From: M3007 sp044230315
GTDB lineage: Bacteria > Bacteroidota > Bacteroidia > Chitinophagales > Saprospiraceae
Direction: 5' to 3'
NCBI GenBank assembly: GCA_044230315.1
Contig: JBGARJ010000020.1
Span: forward strand, 27,977-91,976
DNA: 64,000 nt
Below are positions 1 to 7,190 of this stretch, piece after piece (within the stretch, counting starts at the first letter, position 1; each line of letters opens with the position of its first letter). The position numbers were made by a program, and so were the translations under genes. The notes beneath the pieces were generated by a model. The model saw only the letters and a list, made by a program, of their open reading frames with translations. It was not told where the DNA came from and searched no databases.

Positions 1-238
1 AAATTTTGTTGAGTTGCTTCATACACATAAGTGATTAATTTTCAGATAATACTTCTCGAAACAGCGCATTTTCTAAAACCCTGTTTGCCTTGCAAAAAAA
101 GAAAGAAAATTTGATTCCAAATCAAAAAACCTGGCGGTATGCCTGAACTTGTAATTCTTCCAATGGAGCTGCCGGCAAATGGCGACTGTTTGCCGGGCCC
201 GGCCGGTTTGGGGAAGTAAGCCCGGGTCGTCGCAGCGT

Positions 239-858
239 TCATACCCCCATGAGAAAGTCCACCAGGTTTTCGTCGTTGTCCAGGTTGAGTTTTCGCCGCA
301 GGCGGTACCGGCTGCCCTCCACGCCGCGCACGGAGATGTTGAGCAGGTGGGCGATCTCTTTGGTGTTCAGGTTCATGCGCAGATAGGCGCAAAGGCGGTA
401 ATCGTTTGGGCTGAGTTGCGGAAAATGTTCCCGCAGCCGCTTGAGGAAATCGCCGTATACCTGGTCGAAATGCACGGCGAATTGTTCCCAATCCTGATCG
501 GTGCGGGTATCGAGTTGGAGCAAGCGCAGCACGCGGCGGAGTTCGTTGCGCAATTCATGGGTCGAGTGCTCCCGTTGCAACACGCGCTCGAGGGCTTCCT
601 GGATGCTGGCGAGCATTTCGCCTTTTTGAACCAGGTGCATGGTGGCCAATGCCAGTTCTTCGTTTTTGTGCTGTACTTCCGCTTCGAGTTTTTCGTTCTG
701 CACCCGCACCAGTTCCTGTTCGGTTTGTTCGGCGCGTTGACGCTGCTGGGCTTCTTTTTTGAGGTGTTCCTGGGTGAGTTCGGCCTTTTCCCGCTCGAAT
801 CGCCGGCGTTGCGCCAGCGCCAGGGTCAGCAGCACTGTTCCGGCCAGCAGCCCGATTC
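239..858 (-). pseudogene. C-terminal fragment of a membrane-anchored HTH regulator
   Basis: This is the C-terminal part of a Bacteroidota sensor-regulator. Read on the minus strand it has one membrane segment (IGLLAGTVLLTLALA), then a long charged coiled coil rich in E, K and Q, and finally a LuxR-like helix-turn-helix (LSPNDYRLCAYLRMNLNTKE, then NISVRGVEGSRYRLRRKL). This order is typical of Y_Y_Y/two-component-propeller regulators whose periplasmic sensor part lies N-terminal to the membrane helix. Here everything before the membrane helix is missing: upstream of about 858 the frame runs into antisense sequence of a GH16 gene. No start codon belongs to the fragment, so it is probably not functional. 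The natural stop is at 239-241, and the 238 bases beyond it hold no gene. Confidence 0.75.
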
Positions 859-874
859 TGTGTTCGGAATCGGG
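851..874. repeat. 8-bp inverted repeat at the gene-fragment junction
   Basis: CCCGATTC at 851-858 is the exact reverse complement of GAATCGGG at 867-874, with an 8-base spacer. Recognisable regulator coding sequence (minus strand) ends in the left arm, and recognisable GH16 coding sequence (plus strand) begins at the right arm. The inverted repeat therefore sits on the breakpoint between the two truncated genes. Confidence 0.75.
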
Positions 875-1183
875 CACACCAAAGCATTCAATACCATGAA
901 CGGCAACCAGGCGGTACAGGCGCATTTCCTGCCCGATGCTGCCGGCCGTTTTTACGAGTACGCCATCGAATGGACCCCCGAACGGATGACATTCATAATC
1001 GACAACCTGGTGTATCATACCTTTGTCAACCGGGGTGCCAGTTTTGCGGCCTGGCCCTTCGACCAGCGATTTTACCTGTTGCTCAACCTGGCCGTCGGCG
1101 GTAATTGGGGCGGTAAAATGAGGGTCGACGATTCCATTTGGCCCCAACGCCTCGAAGTCGATTATGTCCGGGTGTATCAATAG
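872..1183 (+). pseudogene. C-terminal fragment of a GH16 beta-glucanase
   Basis: The reading starts at GHTKAFN and continues through YEYAIEWTPERMTFIIDN, FYLLLNLAVGGNWGG and the terminal LEVDYVRVYQ, all typical of the C-terminal half of family 16 laminarinases and lichenases. The N-terminal half, including the catalytic E-x-D-x-x-E strand, is absent; at 867-874 the sequence switches to a truncated regulator on the other strand. The open frame runs on to the left only through antisense of that regulator, so the longer open frame is not one protein. The intact GH16 gene follows almost at once, which suggests a former tandem pair in a glucan utilisation locus. Confidence 0.75.
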
Positions 1184-1210
1184 CCGTAAATGATCCAAAA
1201 ACTGTACAAT

Positions 1211-2410
1211 ATGTTGAAAATCAAAAAATTTGCTGTCCTGGCTGTGTTTGCCGCCGGCTTGCTGGCCTGCTCGAAATGGACCAATACGCCATCCGATCCG
1301 GTAAAGCCCGTCGTATCCATTTCGGATGTCAGCCAGGCCGAAGGAAAGGGCCACAACACGATCCAGTTTGCCGTGAAATTGACCGCGGCCACCACCACAA
1401 ACGTCCTCGTGAACTACTCCACCCTCGACGGCACCGCGAAAGCCGGCGCCGATTATGTGGCCGTGGCGAACGCCGAACTGATCTTCGCCCCGGGCGAAAC
1501 CGAAAAGAGCATTTCAGTGGCGGTGCTGGGCGATACGAATAAAGAAGGCGACGAATCCTTCGAGGTGCTGCTGCTCAACCCGGTGAATGCCACCCTCGGT
1601 CAGGCCCGCGGCAAGGCCACCTTGCTCAACGACGACGGCTCCAACCCACTGGTCATCCCGACCGGCGGCTACAGCACCCCGCTGAGCTACCCGGGCAAGT
1701 CGCTGGTTTGGCACGATGAGTTCGACGGCAATGCGCTGGACGCCGTGGTGTGGATGCCCGAGATCGGCACCGGCCAAGGTGGTTGGGGAAATAACGAATT
1801 GCAGTATTACCGACCGGATAACACGTATTTTCAGGATGGAAACCTGATCATAGAAACCCGTGAGGAAAACTTCAATGGCAGTCCGTATACGTCTTCCCGC
1901 CTGATCACCAAGGGCAAAAAAGAGTTTCAATACGGCAGGATCGACATCCGGGCGGTTCTGCCCGAGGGCCAGGGTTTGTGGCCGGCGCTGTGGTTGCTCG
2001 GCGCCAACATCGACCAGGCCGGCTGGCCTGCCTGCGGCGAGATCGATCTCATGGAACTGATCGGCAGTCAGCCCGACCGGGTGTACGGCACTATTCACTA
2101 TGGCGCAAGCGTAAATGAGCACCAGCAAAAAGGCGCTTCCAAAGCGCTGAACGGCAACGCCAAATTCGCAGAAGCCTTCCATGTCTTTTCGCTGGATTGG
2201 GAGCAGAACCGCATCCGCTGGTACGTCGACGACGTGTTGTACCACGAAGTGACGCCGGCTTCGCTGGTCGCCGGCCAACCCTGGCCGTTCAACCAGAAGA
2301 TGTTCTTCATTTTCAACGTAGCAGTAGGCGGCAACTGGCCCGGTAGCCCCGACGGTTCCACCGTTTTCCCCCAACGGATGATCGTGGATTACATCCGGGT
2401 GTTTCAGTGA
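1211..2410 (+). CDS. Calx-beta / GH16 beta-glucanase lipoprotein
   Basis: Secreted endo-beta-glucanase of glycoside hydrolase family 16, probably acting on beta-1,3 or mixed-linkage glucan at the cell surface. The chosen ATG gives a short lipoprotein signal (MLKIKKFAVLAVFAAGLLAC); an ATG 21 bases earlier (1190) is possible. Residues of about 30-145 form a Calx-beta domain (ADYVAVANAELIFAPGETEK, GDESFEVLLLNP). The GH16 domain follows from SLVWHDEFDGNALD to the C-terminus and carries the catalytic GEIDLMEL strand, with E277 as nucleophile, D279, and E282 as acid/base. It lies 27 bases after the truncated GH16 fragment and ends in its own terminator at 2475-2507. The family and catalytic set are clear; the exact substrate is inferred. 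Confidence 0.92.
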   Translation: MLKIKKFAVLAVFAAGLLACSKWTNTPSDPVKPVVSISDVSQAEGKGHNTIQFAVKLTAATTTNVLVNYSTLDGTAKAGADYVAVANAELIFAPGETEKSISVAVLGDTNKEGDESFEVLLLNPVNATLGQARGKATLLNDDGSNPLVIPTGGYSTPLSYPGKSLVWHDEFDGNALDAVVWMPEIGTGQGGWGNNELQYYRPDNTYFQDGNLIIETREENFNGSPYTSSRLITKGKKEFQYGRIDIRAVLPEGQGLWPALWLLGANIDQAGWPACGEIDLMELIGSQPDRVYGTIHYGASVNEHQQKGASKALNGNAKFAEAFHVFSLDWEQNRIRWYVDDVLYHEVTPASLVAGQPWPFNQKMFFIFNVAVGGNWPGSPDGSTVFPQRMIVDYIRVFQ

Positions 2411-2425
2411 GCCGGTTGATGCCTG

Positions 2426-2440
2426 GTGATTGAGGCACTA
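2426..2440 (+). repeat. Solitary copy of the MITE-like arm end
   Basis: GTGATTGAGGCACTA here is identical to the outer 15 bases of the inverted-repeat element at 2692-2849. It may be a remnant left by loss of another element, or part of a wider repeat family. Confidence 0.6.
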
Positions 2441-2474
2441 GATATATTTGCTTTTGATACAATTATGGTTGGTT

Positions 2475-2507
2475 GCCGGTCACTGCGCGCAGTGGCCGGC
2501 ATTTTTT
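2475..2507 (+). terminator. Rho-independent terminator after the GH16 gene
   Basis: A 12-bp stem (GCCGGTCACTGC at 2475-2486 with GCAGTGGCCGGC at 2489-2500, one G-T pair, tight loop) is followed directly by ATTTTTT. It lies 64 bases after the GH16 stop. Confidence 0.8.
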
Positions 2508-2517
2508 CAGGGAAAAC

Positions 2518-2549
2518 TTGTGATTTTGTTTCAGCGCGCCCTATTTTTG
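2518..2549 (+). promoter_or_regulatory. Bacteroidota-type promoter of tRNA-Val
   Basis: TTG at 2518-2520, a 21-base spacer and TATTTTTG at 2542-2549 match the Bacteroidota primary sigma consensus (TTTG at -33, TAnnTTTG at -7). Transcription would start near 2556, eight bases before the tRNA. Confidence 0.7.
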
Positions 2550-2563
2550 TCGCCCCAATTCCC

Positions 2564-2638
2564 CGGAGCATAGCTCAGCTGGTTTAGAGCGTGCGCTTCA
2601 CACGCGCAAGGTCACTGGTTCGAATCCAGTTGTTCCGA
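2564..2638 (+). tRNA. tRNA-Val (anticodon CAC)
   Basis: A full cloverleaf can be folded. The acceptor stem is 2564-2570 with 2631-2637 (one G-T pair) and discriminator A2638. The D stem is GCTC/GAGC. The anticodon stem is TGCGC (2592-2596) with GCGCA (2604-2608) around loop TTCACAC, so the anticodon is CAC at 2599-2601, reading GUG valine codons. The T stem is ACTGG/CCAGT around TTCGAAT. CCA is not encoded. Promoter and terminator sit directly on either side, so it is a single-gene transcript. Confidence 0.95.
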
Positions 2639-2642
2639 CGGC

Positions 2643-2668
2643 AAGGTCACCCACGGGTGGCCTTTTTT
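2643..2668 (+). terminator. Terminator of tRNA-Val
   Basis: AAGGTCACCC (2643-2652) pairs with GGGTGGCCTT (2655-2664) with one G-T pair, followed by a run of T. It begins four bases after the tRNA. Confidence 0.85.
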
Positions 2669-2691
2669 TGTTTCTGCCGGACGGCCCGCTC

Positions 2692-2849
2692 GTGATTGAG
2701 GCACTAAGTTATGGACAGTTTGAACAGGCTCTTTTGGGCTGAGACAAGGCGCGACGAGGGAGTGTAGCGGGCTCTCCATGACCGAGGAGCAACGAAGTAT
2801 CAGTCAAAAAGGGGCGTTCAAACTGTCTAAAACTTAGTACCTCAATCAC
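2692..2849. repeat. 158-bp MITE-like inverted-repeat element
   Basis: The two ends are 34-base inverted repeats: the left arm 2692-2725 and the reverse complement of the right arm 2816-2849 agree at 31 of 34 positions. The interior of about 90 bases carries no open frame, and its two halves show weaker mutual inverse similarity. The outer 15 bases recur alone at 2426-2440, and GTGATTGAGG recurs at 2852-2861 just outside the right end, separated by a CACTAGTG palindrome. This fits a non-autonomous miniature element or REP-type extragenic palindrome; no transposase is nearby, so mobility is inferred. Confidence 0.7.
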
Positions 2850-2930
2850 TAGTGATTGAGGTATGTTCCAGCGGTGGCGTTCCAGCGGAATACGATCTCC
2901 ACTCCGTCCCCGTTCCGAAACTTGCTGTTG

Positions 2931-5900
2931 TTATGGCCGCCGGACCGCCGGCGAAACCAGGGCAAGCAAGCTGTCGTCGGCATCGAGCATATCCAGGTAA
3001 AACTGCTTGAAGGCCTGAAAATTGGCATGTTGGATAAAACGCTGGCGGAGCGTGACGTCGCGCCTGATCCGCAGGCCGCCCGGAATTTCCTCGAACGTAA
3101 GCGAATAAAAACCAAAAGGCGTGTCGATGACCTTGGGCTTGGGCGTTTCGGCCAGGCGATAACCGGCCGGTAATTCAAGGTCGACGGTTTCGCGGACGGG
3201 CGACAGTTCCAGCAAAACTTCTGCATCGAGGTCGTTGTAACGTTTGGCGGCAAAAAGCGCTTTATGCGTAGGCGTGCTCAGCGGTAGCGGCAGCGGCAAG
3301 ATGGAAAGCCCTGCTACCTGGTCCATTTGATGAAAGGCCGTCAGGCGGGTGTGCGAGCGGAGCGGGGCATTGATGCTGTCCAGGTTTTGAAATTCTGTTT
3401 TCTCGACATCCAGATGGCTGAGTACGCCGCCGCCGTAATAATCGGTGAGTTTTTTGTAGCGCTCCGCTTCCGTAGCGCGCAGCAGCACTTCCCGCCAATG
3501 GCCGGCAGCGGCGCCATAGCGCACGACCTGTGCATCGAGATGCAGGTTGCCCAGCGTGTCGATCGTGGCCTGGGCATGAATATCCACGTGGGTAATATCC
3601 GGGTCGAGGGTATGGTTGGGTAGGCGGCGAATTTTGGTCTCGCCGTCGCGGATCACCAGCCCCCAGGCGTCGGAGTCGCTGTTGGGCAACACACCGCACG
3701 GAAAGTAATCGGTCGTCAGGTCGTCGAAGTGCAATTGGCCGTCGCTGGTTTGGTACGCCACGATGGCGTGGTTGAACACAAAGGCGGTAGGTCGTGGCTC
3801 TTCATTGCTGAAATTATGGGTGCTCACCAGGGTATACCAGGCCGGAATCCCCTGTTCGCGCAGCATGGTGATCATCAGGGTCGCCACGTCTTTGCAATCG
3901 CCGACCTTGGCCGACAGCGTGGCGCCCGGTTTTTTAGGCACATAGTTGCTGTTCAGAAACGGTACATAGGAGTAATTGATATCTTTGGTGATGAAGGTAT
4001 GCAGGGCCTGCACGATTTCCGTCTCCGACATACCGGGTTGAAGCAGGGCGCGCGCCTGTTGCAGCACCTCATAGTTGGGTTCCGTGCGGCAGTAGGTTTT
4101 GCGTTGGTACCATTTTGCCACCCCGCTCCAATCCGGTGCGTCGCCCAGCATGAACCAGGCCATGGCATCGATATTGTCGGGCATCGCTTCTTCTTCCTCC
4201 AGTTTCGGGATATGGCGCCATTCCCAACGGCGGAGGTTGAAGGCGCCGGTATCGCGCTGGGTATGGGTTTTGTCCAGTCGGTTGTAAGCAAAGTAGACCT
4301 GCTGATCTTTGGGTAAGAGCAGTTCGAGTGTGGCCTTCACCACCGGCGCGGGCCAGGATGCAAAGCCCAGTTCGAGCATTTCGCCGGAGAATTCGTCCGG
4401 CATTCCGCGCTCGCTGGCGCCTTCAAGCAGGATCACGTCGCCAGGTTGAAGGTTTTTGAACACCGCCATTCCGCCCCACCCCATGTCGGGCGAAGTGATC
4501 GATCCGTCCTTTTTCATGACCCGGGCGTTGGTCACATTGCCCAACAGGCTGAGGTCGGCCTCCGTCCAGCGCTTGGCGCCGGCTTCGTTGCGAATAGCGA
4601 TCACACACTTGGTGGTCGATTGGAATTTCCGCTCTGCGGGAAGGTATACCAACTGCTGGACAAACAGCGGGATAACCGCCTCTTCATCGGGGTAGTCGGT
4701 CAACCAGGACCGGTCTTTGGCCACATCTTCCAGTTTGACCGGGGCGAAGTAGCCCGAAAAATTGGGTTTGTTTTCCAGCCGTTCGATTTTACTACCCAGG
4801 TCGTAATTGCTGCCCGATTTGAGTTTTTCCGCCCGGCGGTACCACTTCAGCGCTTCGGCTTCCTCCTTTTTTTCAATATAAATATCGCCGGCCAATTCGC
4901 ACAGGCTGGCATCGTAGGGTTGTTCGCCGATCTGCTGCCGCACCAATTCGAGCGCCTCATCCACGCGCTCCTTTTCAAAAAGATAGGCGGCTTTTTGCTT
5001 ACGGTATTGCGACAGGTAGGGCGCAATGGCCAGTACCTCGTCGTAGGCTTTCAGCACGTCGTCTACCTTTTCTTTTTGCTTGTAAAAGCGGATCACTTTG
5101 GCATAATCGGTCAGGTCGAAGGTGGTCTTCAGGCGTTTTTGCGCTTCGCGAAAACTTTTCTCGCGGTCTTTGTCTGTTTCCGCCTTGTACGATTCCGGTT
5201 TATAGCTGTCGTCTTTCAAATAATCGAAGAGACGGGACTTCCATTTCGGACTGTCGTGTACCGCCAAAAACTGCTGGACGAGGCCCTTCACCGAGTCTTG
5301 TTTGCCTTTTTCCTTCAAAAACGTCAGGTACCGGTTGAGCACCGACCAATTGGTAGGCGAAAGCGCCAGCATATCTTCCAGGGCGGCCTGATAACGGGGT
5401 TCCTCCTGCTCGCGGTTGATCTTGAGCAGCCGGATATAGTGCTCGGCAAAGGTGGGTGTCCGGGTGGTATCCATTTCGCTCAGCAGCGCTTCGGCCCGCT
5501 CGGATTTGTCGTCGGCGTCGTAAAATTTAGCCAGCAAAAAGCGCAGGAAGGCCGAACCGGGTTCCTGGGCGAGCAGGCCGGCAAAAAAGGCTTCGCCGTC
5601 TTCCCAGGCTTCGTATTTGGCGTAGGCCTTAGCCACGAGGTATAACCTCCAGGTATCCGGGCGATGGGCCTGCCAGTTGGCCAAAAGGGTTTGCAAATAG
5701 GGTTGTTCCTTGAAATCAGGCAACCAGTTGCGGGTTGCCGGGATATAGGAACCGGTATAATCCGAACGGATATCCGTATACAGTTGACCTGTAGCAGGGT
5801 CGGTAAACCGCAGGACAAAACGCGTGGGTGGCGTCCAGGACGCTCCTGAATAATCAGCGGTATCGTCGAATTCGTGCGTTTCATCCTGGTCGCCGTCGTT

Positions 5901-6791
5901 ATCCAAATCGTTGAATTCCAGCCGGATGCGACCCGCTGCAGGCTCCTGCGGAAATTCGGCAACCTTGACCAGCAGGCGGTGTTTCCCGGCAGGCAGATCA
6001 AAGAATAGCGTTTCGCTGTCCCATTCCCCGCCGGCGGTTGGGCGTGGGCGTTCGATCAGGATCTGGTCGTCGAGCCAGATCTTGATCGGTTCGCCGCGGG
6101 TTACTTCCAGCGCCACAAGGCGATCGGAAGGCACCGACAAAAAGGTATTGGCGTAAAAGGTGGCGAGGTCGTGCGACTCCGGGAGTTGGTCGAAGTCGAC
6201 TGGCGCGCCCGGGCGTCGTACGTTGCGGCGGAGCCAATGGAAACGAACGCCGGCTTCATTTTCAAACGAATCGGCGGGGCTGTACGGTTCATTTTCAACC
6301 GGGCTGGTTTCGGCAAACCCGCTTCCGCTGATATTGGTGAACGGTCCGCAAATCGCCCAGTTCCAATCGGGCAGCACCGTAGCCCGCAAAGCGGCGCTTT
6401 CGGCAAAATGGCGGGTATGAAACAGCGTATCCGCTTGCTGCAATACAAACGGCAGGCGGTAGTTTCCGCGAGAAGGCAAGCGTTTGAGTACGGTTTCAGG
6501 GCTTTCGGAGCACAGCTGTTGGAACAGCCATACATAGTCGGGTTGCCAGCCGAGGTTCAGGAGCTGGTTGGCATATTTTTCATAGCTCTCATGATCACGT
6601 ATGGTTTCGGCCAGGAAAAGCAGGCCGGTCAATGTGGCCTCATCTCGGGGGTTTTGCACCAATGCGGCCTGAAAAGCGACCCCCGCCTGCGTAAAATCGT
6701 TGCCCCGGATATAATCCCAACCGGATTTTTGGGCCCGTACCATACCGGGAAACAGGCAAATAAACAACAGCGTCCGCTTCAGAAAAGCCAT
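2931..6791 (-). CDS. TPR and transglutaminase (DUF3857-type) secreted protein
   Basis: A 1286-residue exported protein of unknown exact role. The start at 6791 gives a good signal peptide (MAFLKRTLLFICLFPGMVRA); the longer open frame upstream adds 16 residues that spoil it. After the signal come helical TPR-like units to about residue 640 (for example ASLCELAGDIYIEKKEEAEA), a beta-rich DUF3857-like region, and a transglutaminase-like domain with the Cys-His-Asp set: C966 in VGDCKDVATL, H1008 in FNHAIVAY and D1023/D1024 in HFDDLTTD. The C-terminus is beta-rich. Such Bacteroidota proteins are thought to act in the periplasm or at the envelope; substrate and crosslinking or hydrolytic activity are not known. 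It stands alone, followed by the repeat cluster near tRNA-Val. Confidence 0.85.
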   Translation of the reverse strand: MAFLKRTLLFICLFPGMVRAQKSGWDYIRGNDFTQAGVAFQAALVQNPRDEATLTGLLFLAETIRDHESYEKYANQLLNLGWQPDYVWLFQQLCSESPETVLKRLPSRGNYRLPFVLQQADTLFHTRHFAESAALRATVLPDWNWAICGPFTNISGSGFAETSPVENEPYSPADSFENEAGVRFHWLRRNVRRPGAPVDFDQLPESHDLATFYANTFLSVPSDRLVALEVTRGEPIKIWLDDQILIERPRPTAGGEWDSETLFFDLPAGKHRLLVKVAEFPQEPAAGRIRLEFNDLDNDGDQDETHEFDDTADYSGASWTPPTRFVLRFTDPATGQLYTDIRSDYTGSYIPATRNWLPDFKEQPYLQTLLANWQAHRPDTWRLYLVAKAYAKYEAWEDGEAFFAGLLAQEPGSAFLRFLLAKFYDADDKSERAEALLSEMDTTRTPTFAEHYIRLLKINREQEEPRYQAALEDMLALSPTNWSVLNRYLTFLKEKGKQDSVKGLVQQFLAVHDSPKWKSRLFDYLKDDSYKPESYKAETDKDREKSFREAQKRLKTTFDLTDYAKVIRFYKQKEKVDDVLKAYDEVLAIAPYLSQYRKQKAAYLFEKERVDEALELVRQQIGEQPYDASLCELAGDIYIEKKEEAEALKWYRRAEKLKSGSNYDLGSKIERLENKPNFSGYFAPVKLEDVAKDRSWLTDYPDEEAVIPLFVQQLVYLPAERKFQSTTKCVIAIRNEAGAKRWTEADLSLLGNVTNARVMKKDGSITSPDMGWGGMAVFKNLQPGDVILLEGASERGMPDEFSGEMLELGFASWPAPVVKATLELLLPKDQQVYFAYNRLDKTHTQRDTGAFNLRRWEWRHIPKLEEEEAMPDNIDAMAWFMLGDAPDWSGVAKWYQRKTYCRTEPNYEVLQQARALLQPGMSETEIVQALHTFITKDINYSYVPFLNSNYVPKKPGATLSAKVGDCKDVATLMITMLREQGIPAWYTLVSTHNFSNEEPRPTAFVFNHAIVAYQTSDGQLHFDDLTTDYFPCGVLPNSDSDAWGLVIRDGETKIRRLPNHTLDPDITHVDIHAQATIDTLGNLHLDAQVVRYGAAAGHWREVLLRATEAERYKKLTDYYGGGVLSHLDVEKTEFQNLDSINAPLRSHTRLTAFHQMDQVAGLSILPLPLPLSTPTHKALFAAKRYNDLDAEVLLELSPVRETVDLELPAGYRLAETPKPKVIDTPFGFYSLTFEEIPGGLRIRRDVTLRQRFIQHANFQAFKQFYLDMLDADDSLLALVSPAVRRP

Positions 6792-6865
6792 TATAACAAG
6801 TGCAATTTTAGACAGTAAAACAAGATGGGGCGCATCCAAACCTGAGTGCGATCAAAACCGAAGGG

Positions 6866-6873
6866 CAAAATTA
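6866..6873 (-). promoter_or_regulatory. Possible -7 element for the TPR/transglutaminase gene
   Basis: On the minus strand this reads TAATTTTG, matching TAnnTTTG, about 75 bases before the start at 6791. No convincing -33 TTG is seen at the right distance, so this is weak. Confidence 0.35.
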
Positions 6874-7190
6874 ACCGTAAGGGTGAGTTATTTTCGAAAA
6901 TGGAAGGCGCGCCTTGCGGACAAACCCGGCATTTGCCAGGTTGGAGCTCCGTCTTTGTTGCCGGAAGCATAACCCTTGATCCGGTAATGCCGCGCATTTG
7001 CTTTGGCGGTACGCCTTAACGCGCATGGCACGGTTCAAAGTATTGGCAGCATGCCAGGAAACAGGCGCATGCAACAATACGCGCCAATCGCCTGGGAGTT
7101 GGTCGTTTTATCATACTGGGCTCCTCACGATGCCTGGAGCGAAATTGAAAGCGACGTGCCTAATAGCAGGCCGGACAGGCACTGCCCTGC
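6874..7190. other. Gene-free stretch
   Basis: Between the start of the TPR/transglutaminase gene and the end of the formate dehydrogenase alpha gene I see only short open frames without family character, no clear hairpin terminator and no repeat. Confidence 0.5.

Noticed and set aside
172..196. Hairpin CCGGCAAA/TTTGCCGG as terminator of the regulator
   Set aside because: Eight base pairs only and no T-run on the minus strand.
179..1183. One 334-residue plus-strand protein
   Set aside because: Only the last third is GH16; the rest is antisense of the regulator's coiled coil and HTH.
2564..2849. Genomic island attachment site at tRNA-Val
   Set aside because: No integrase and no copy of the tRNA 3' end elsewhere in the window; the nearby repeats are explained better by small elements.
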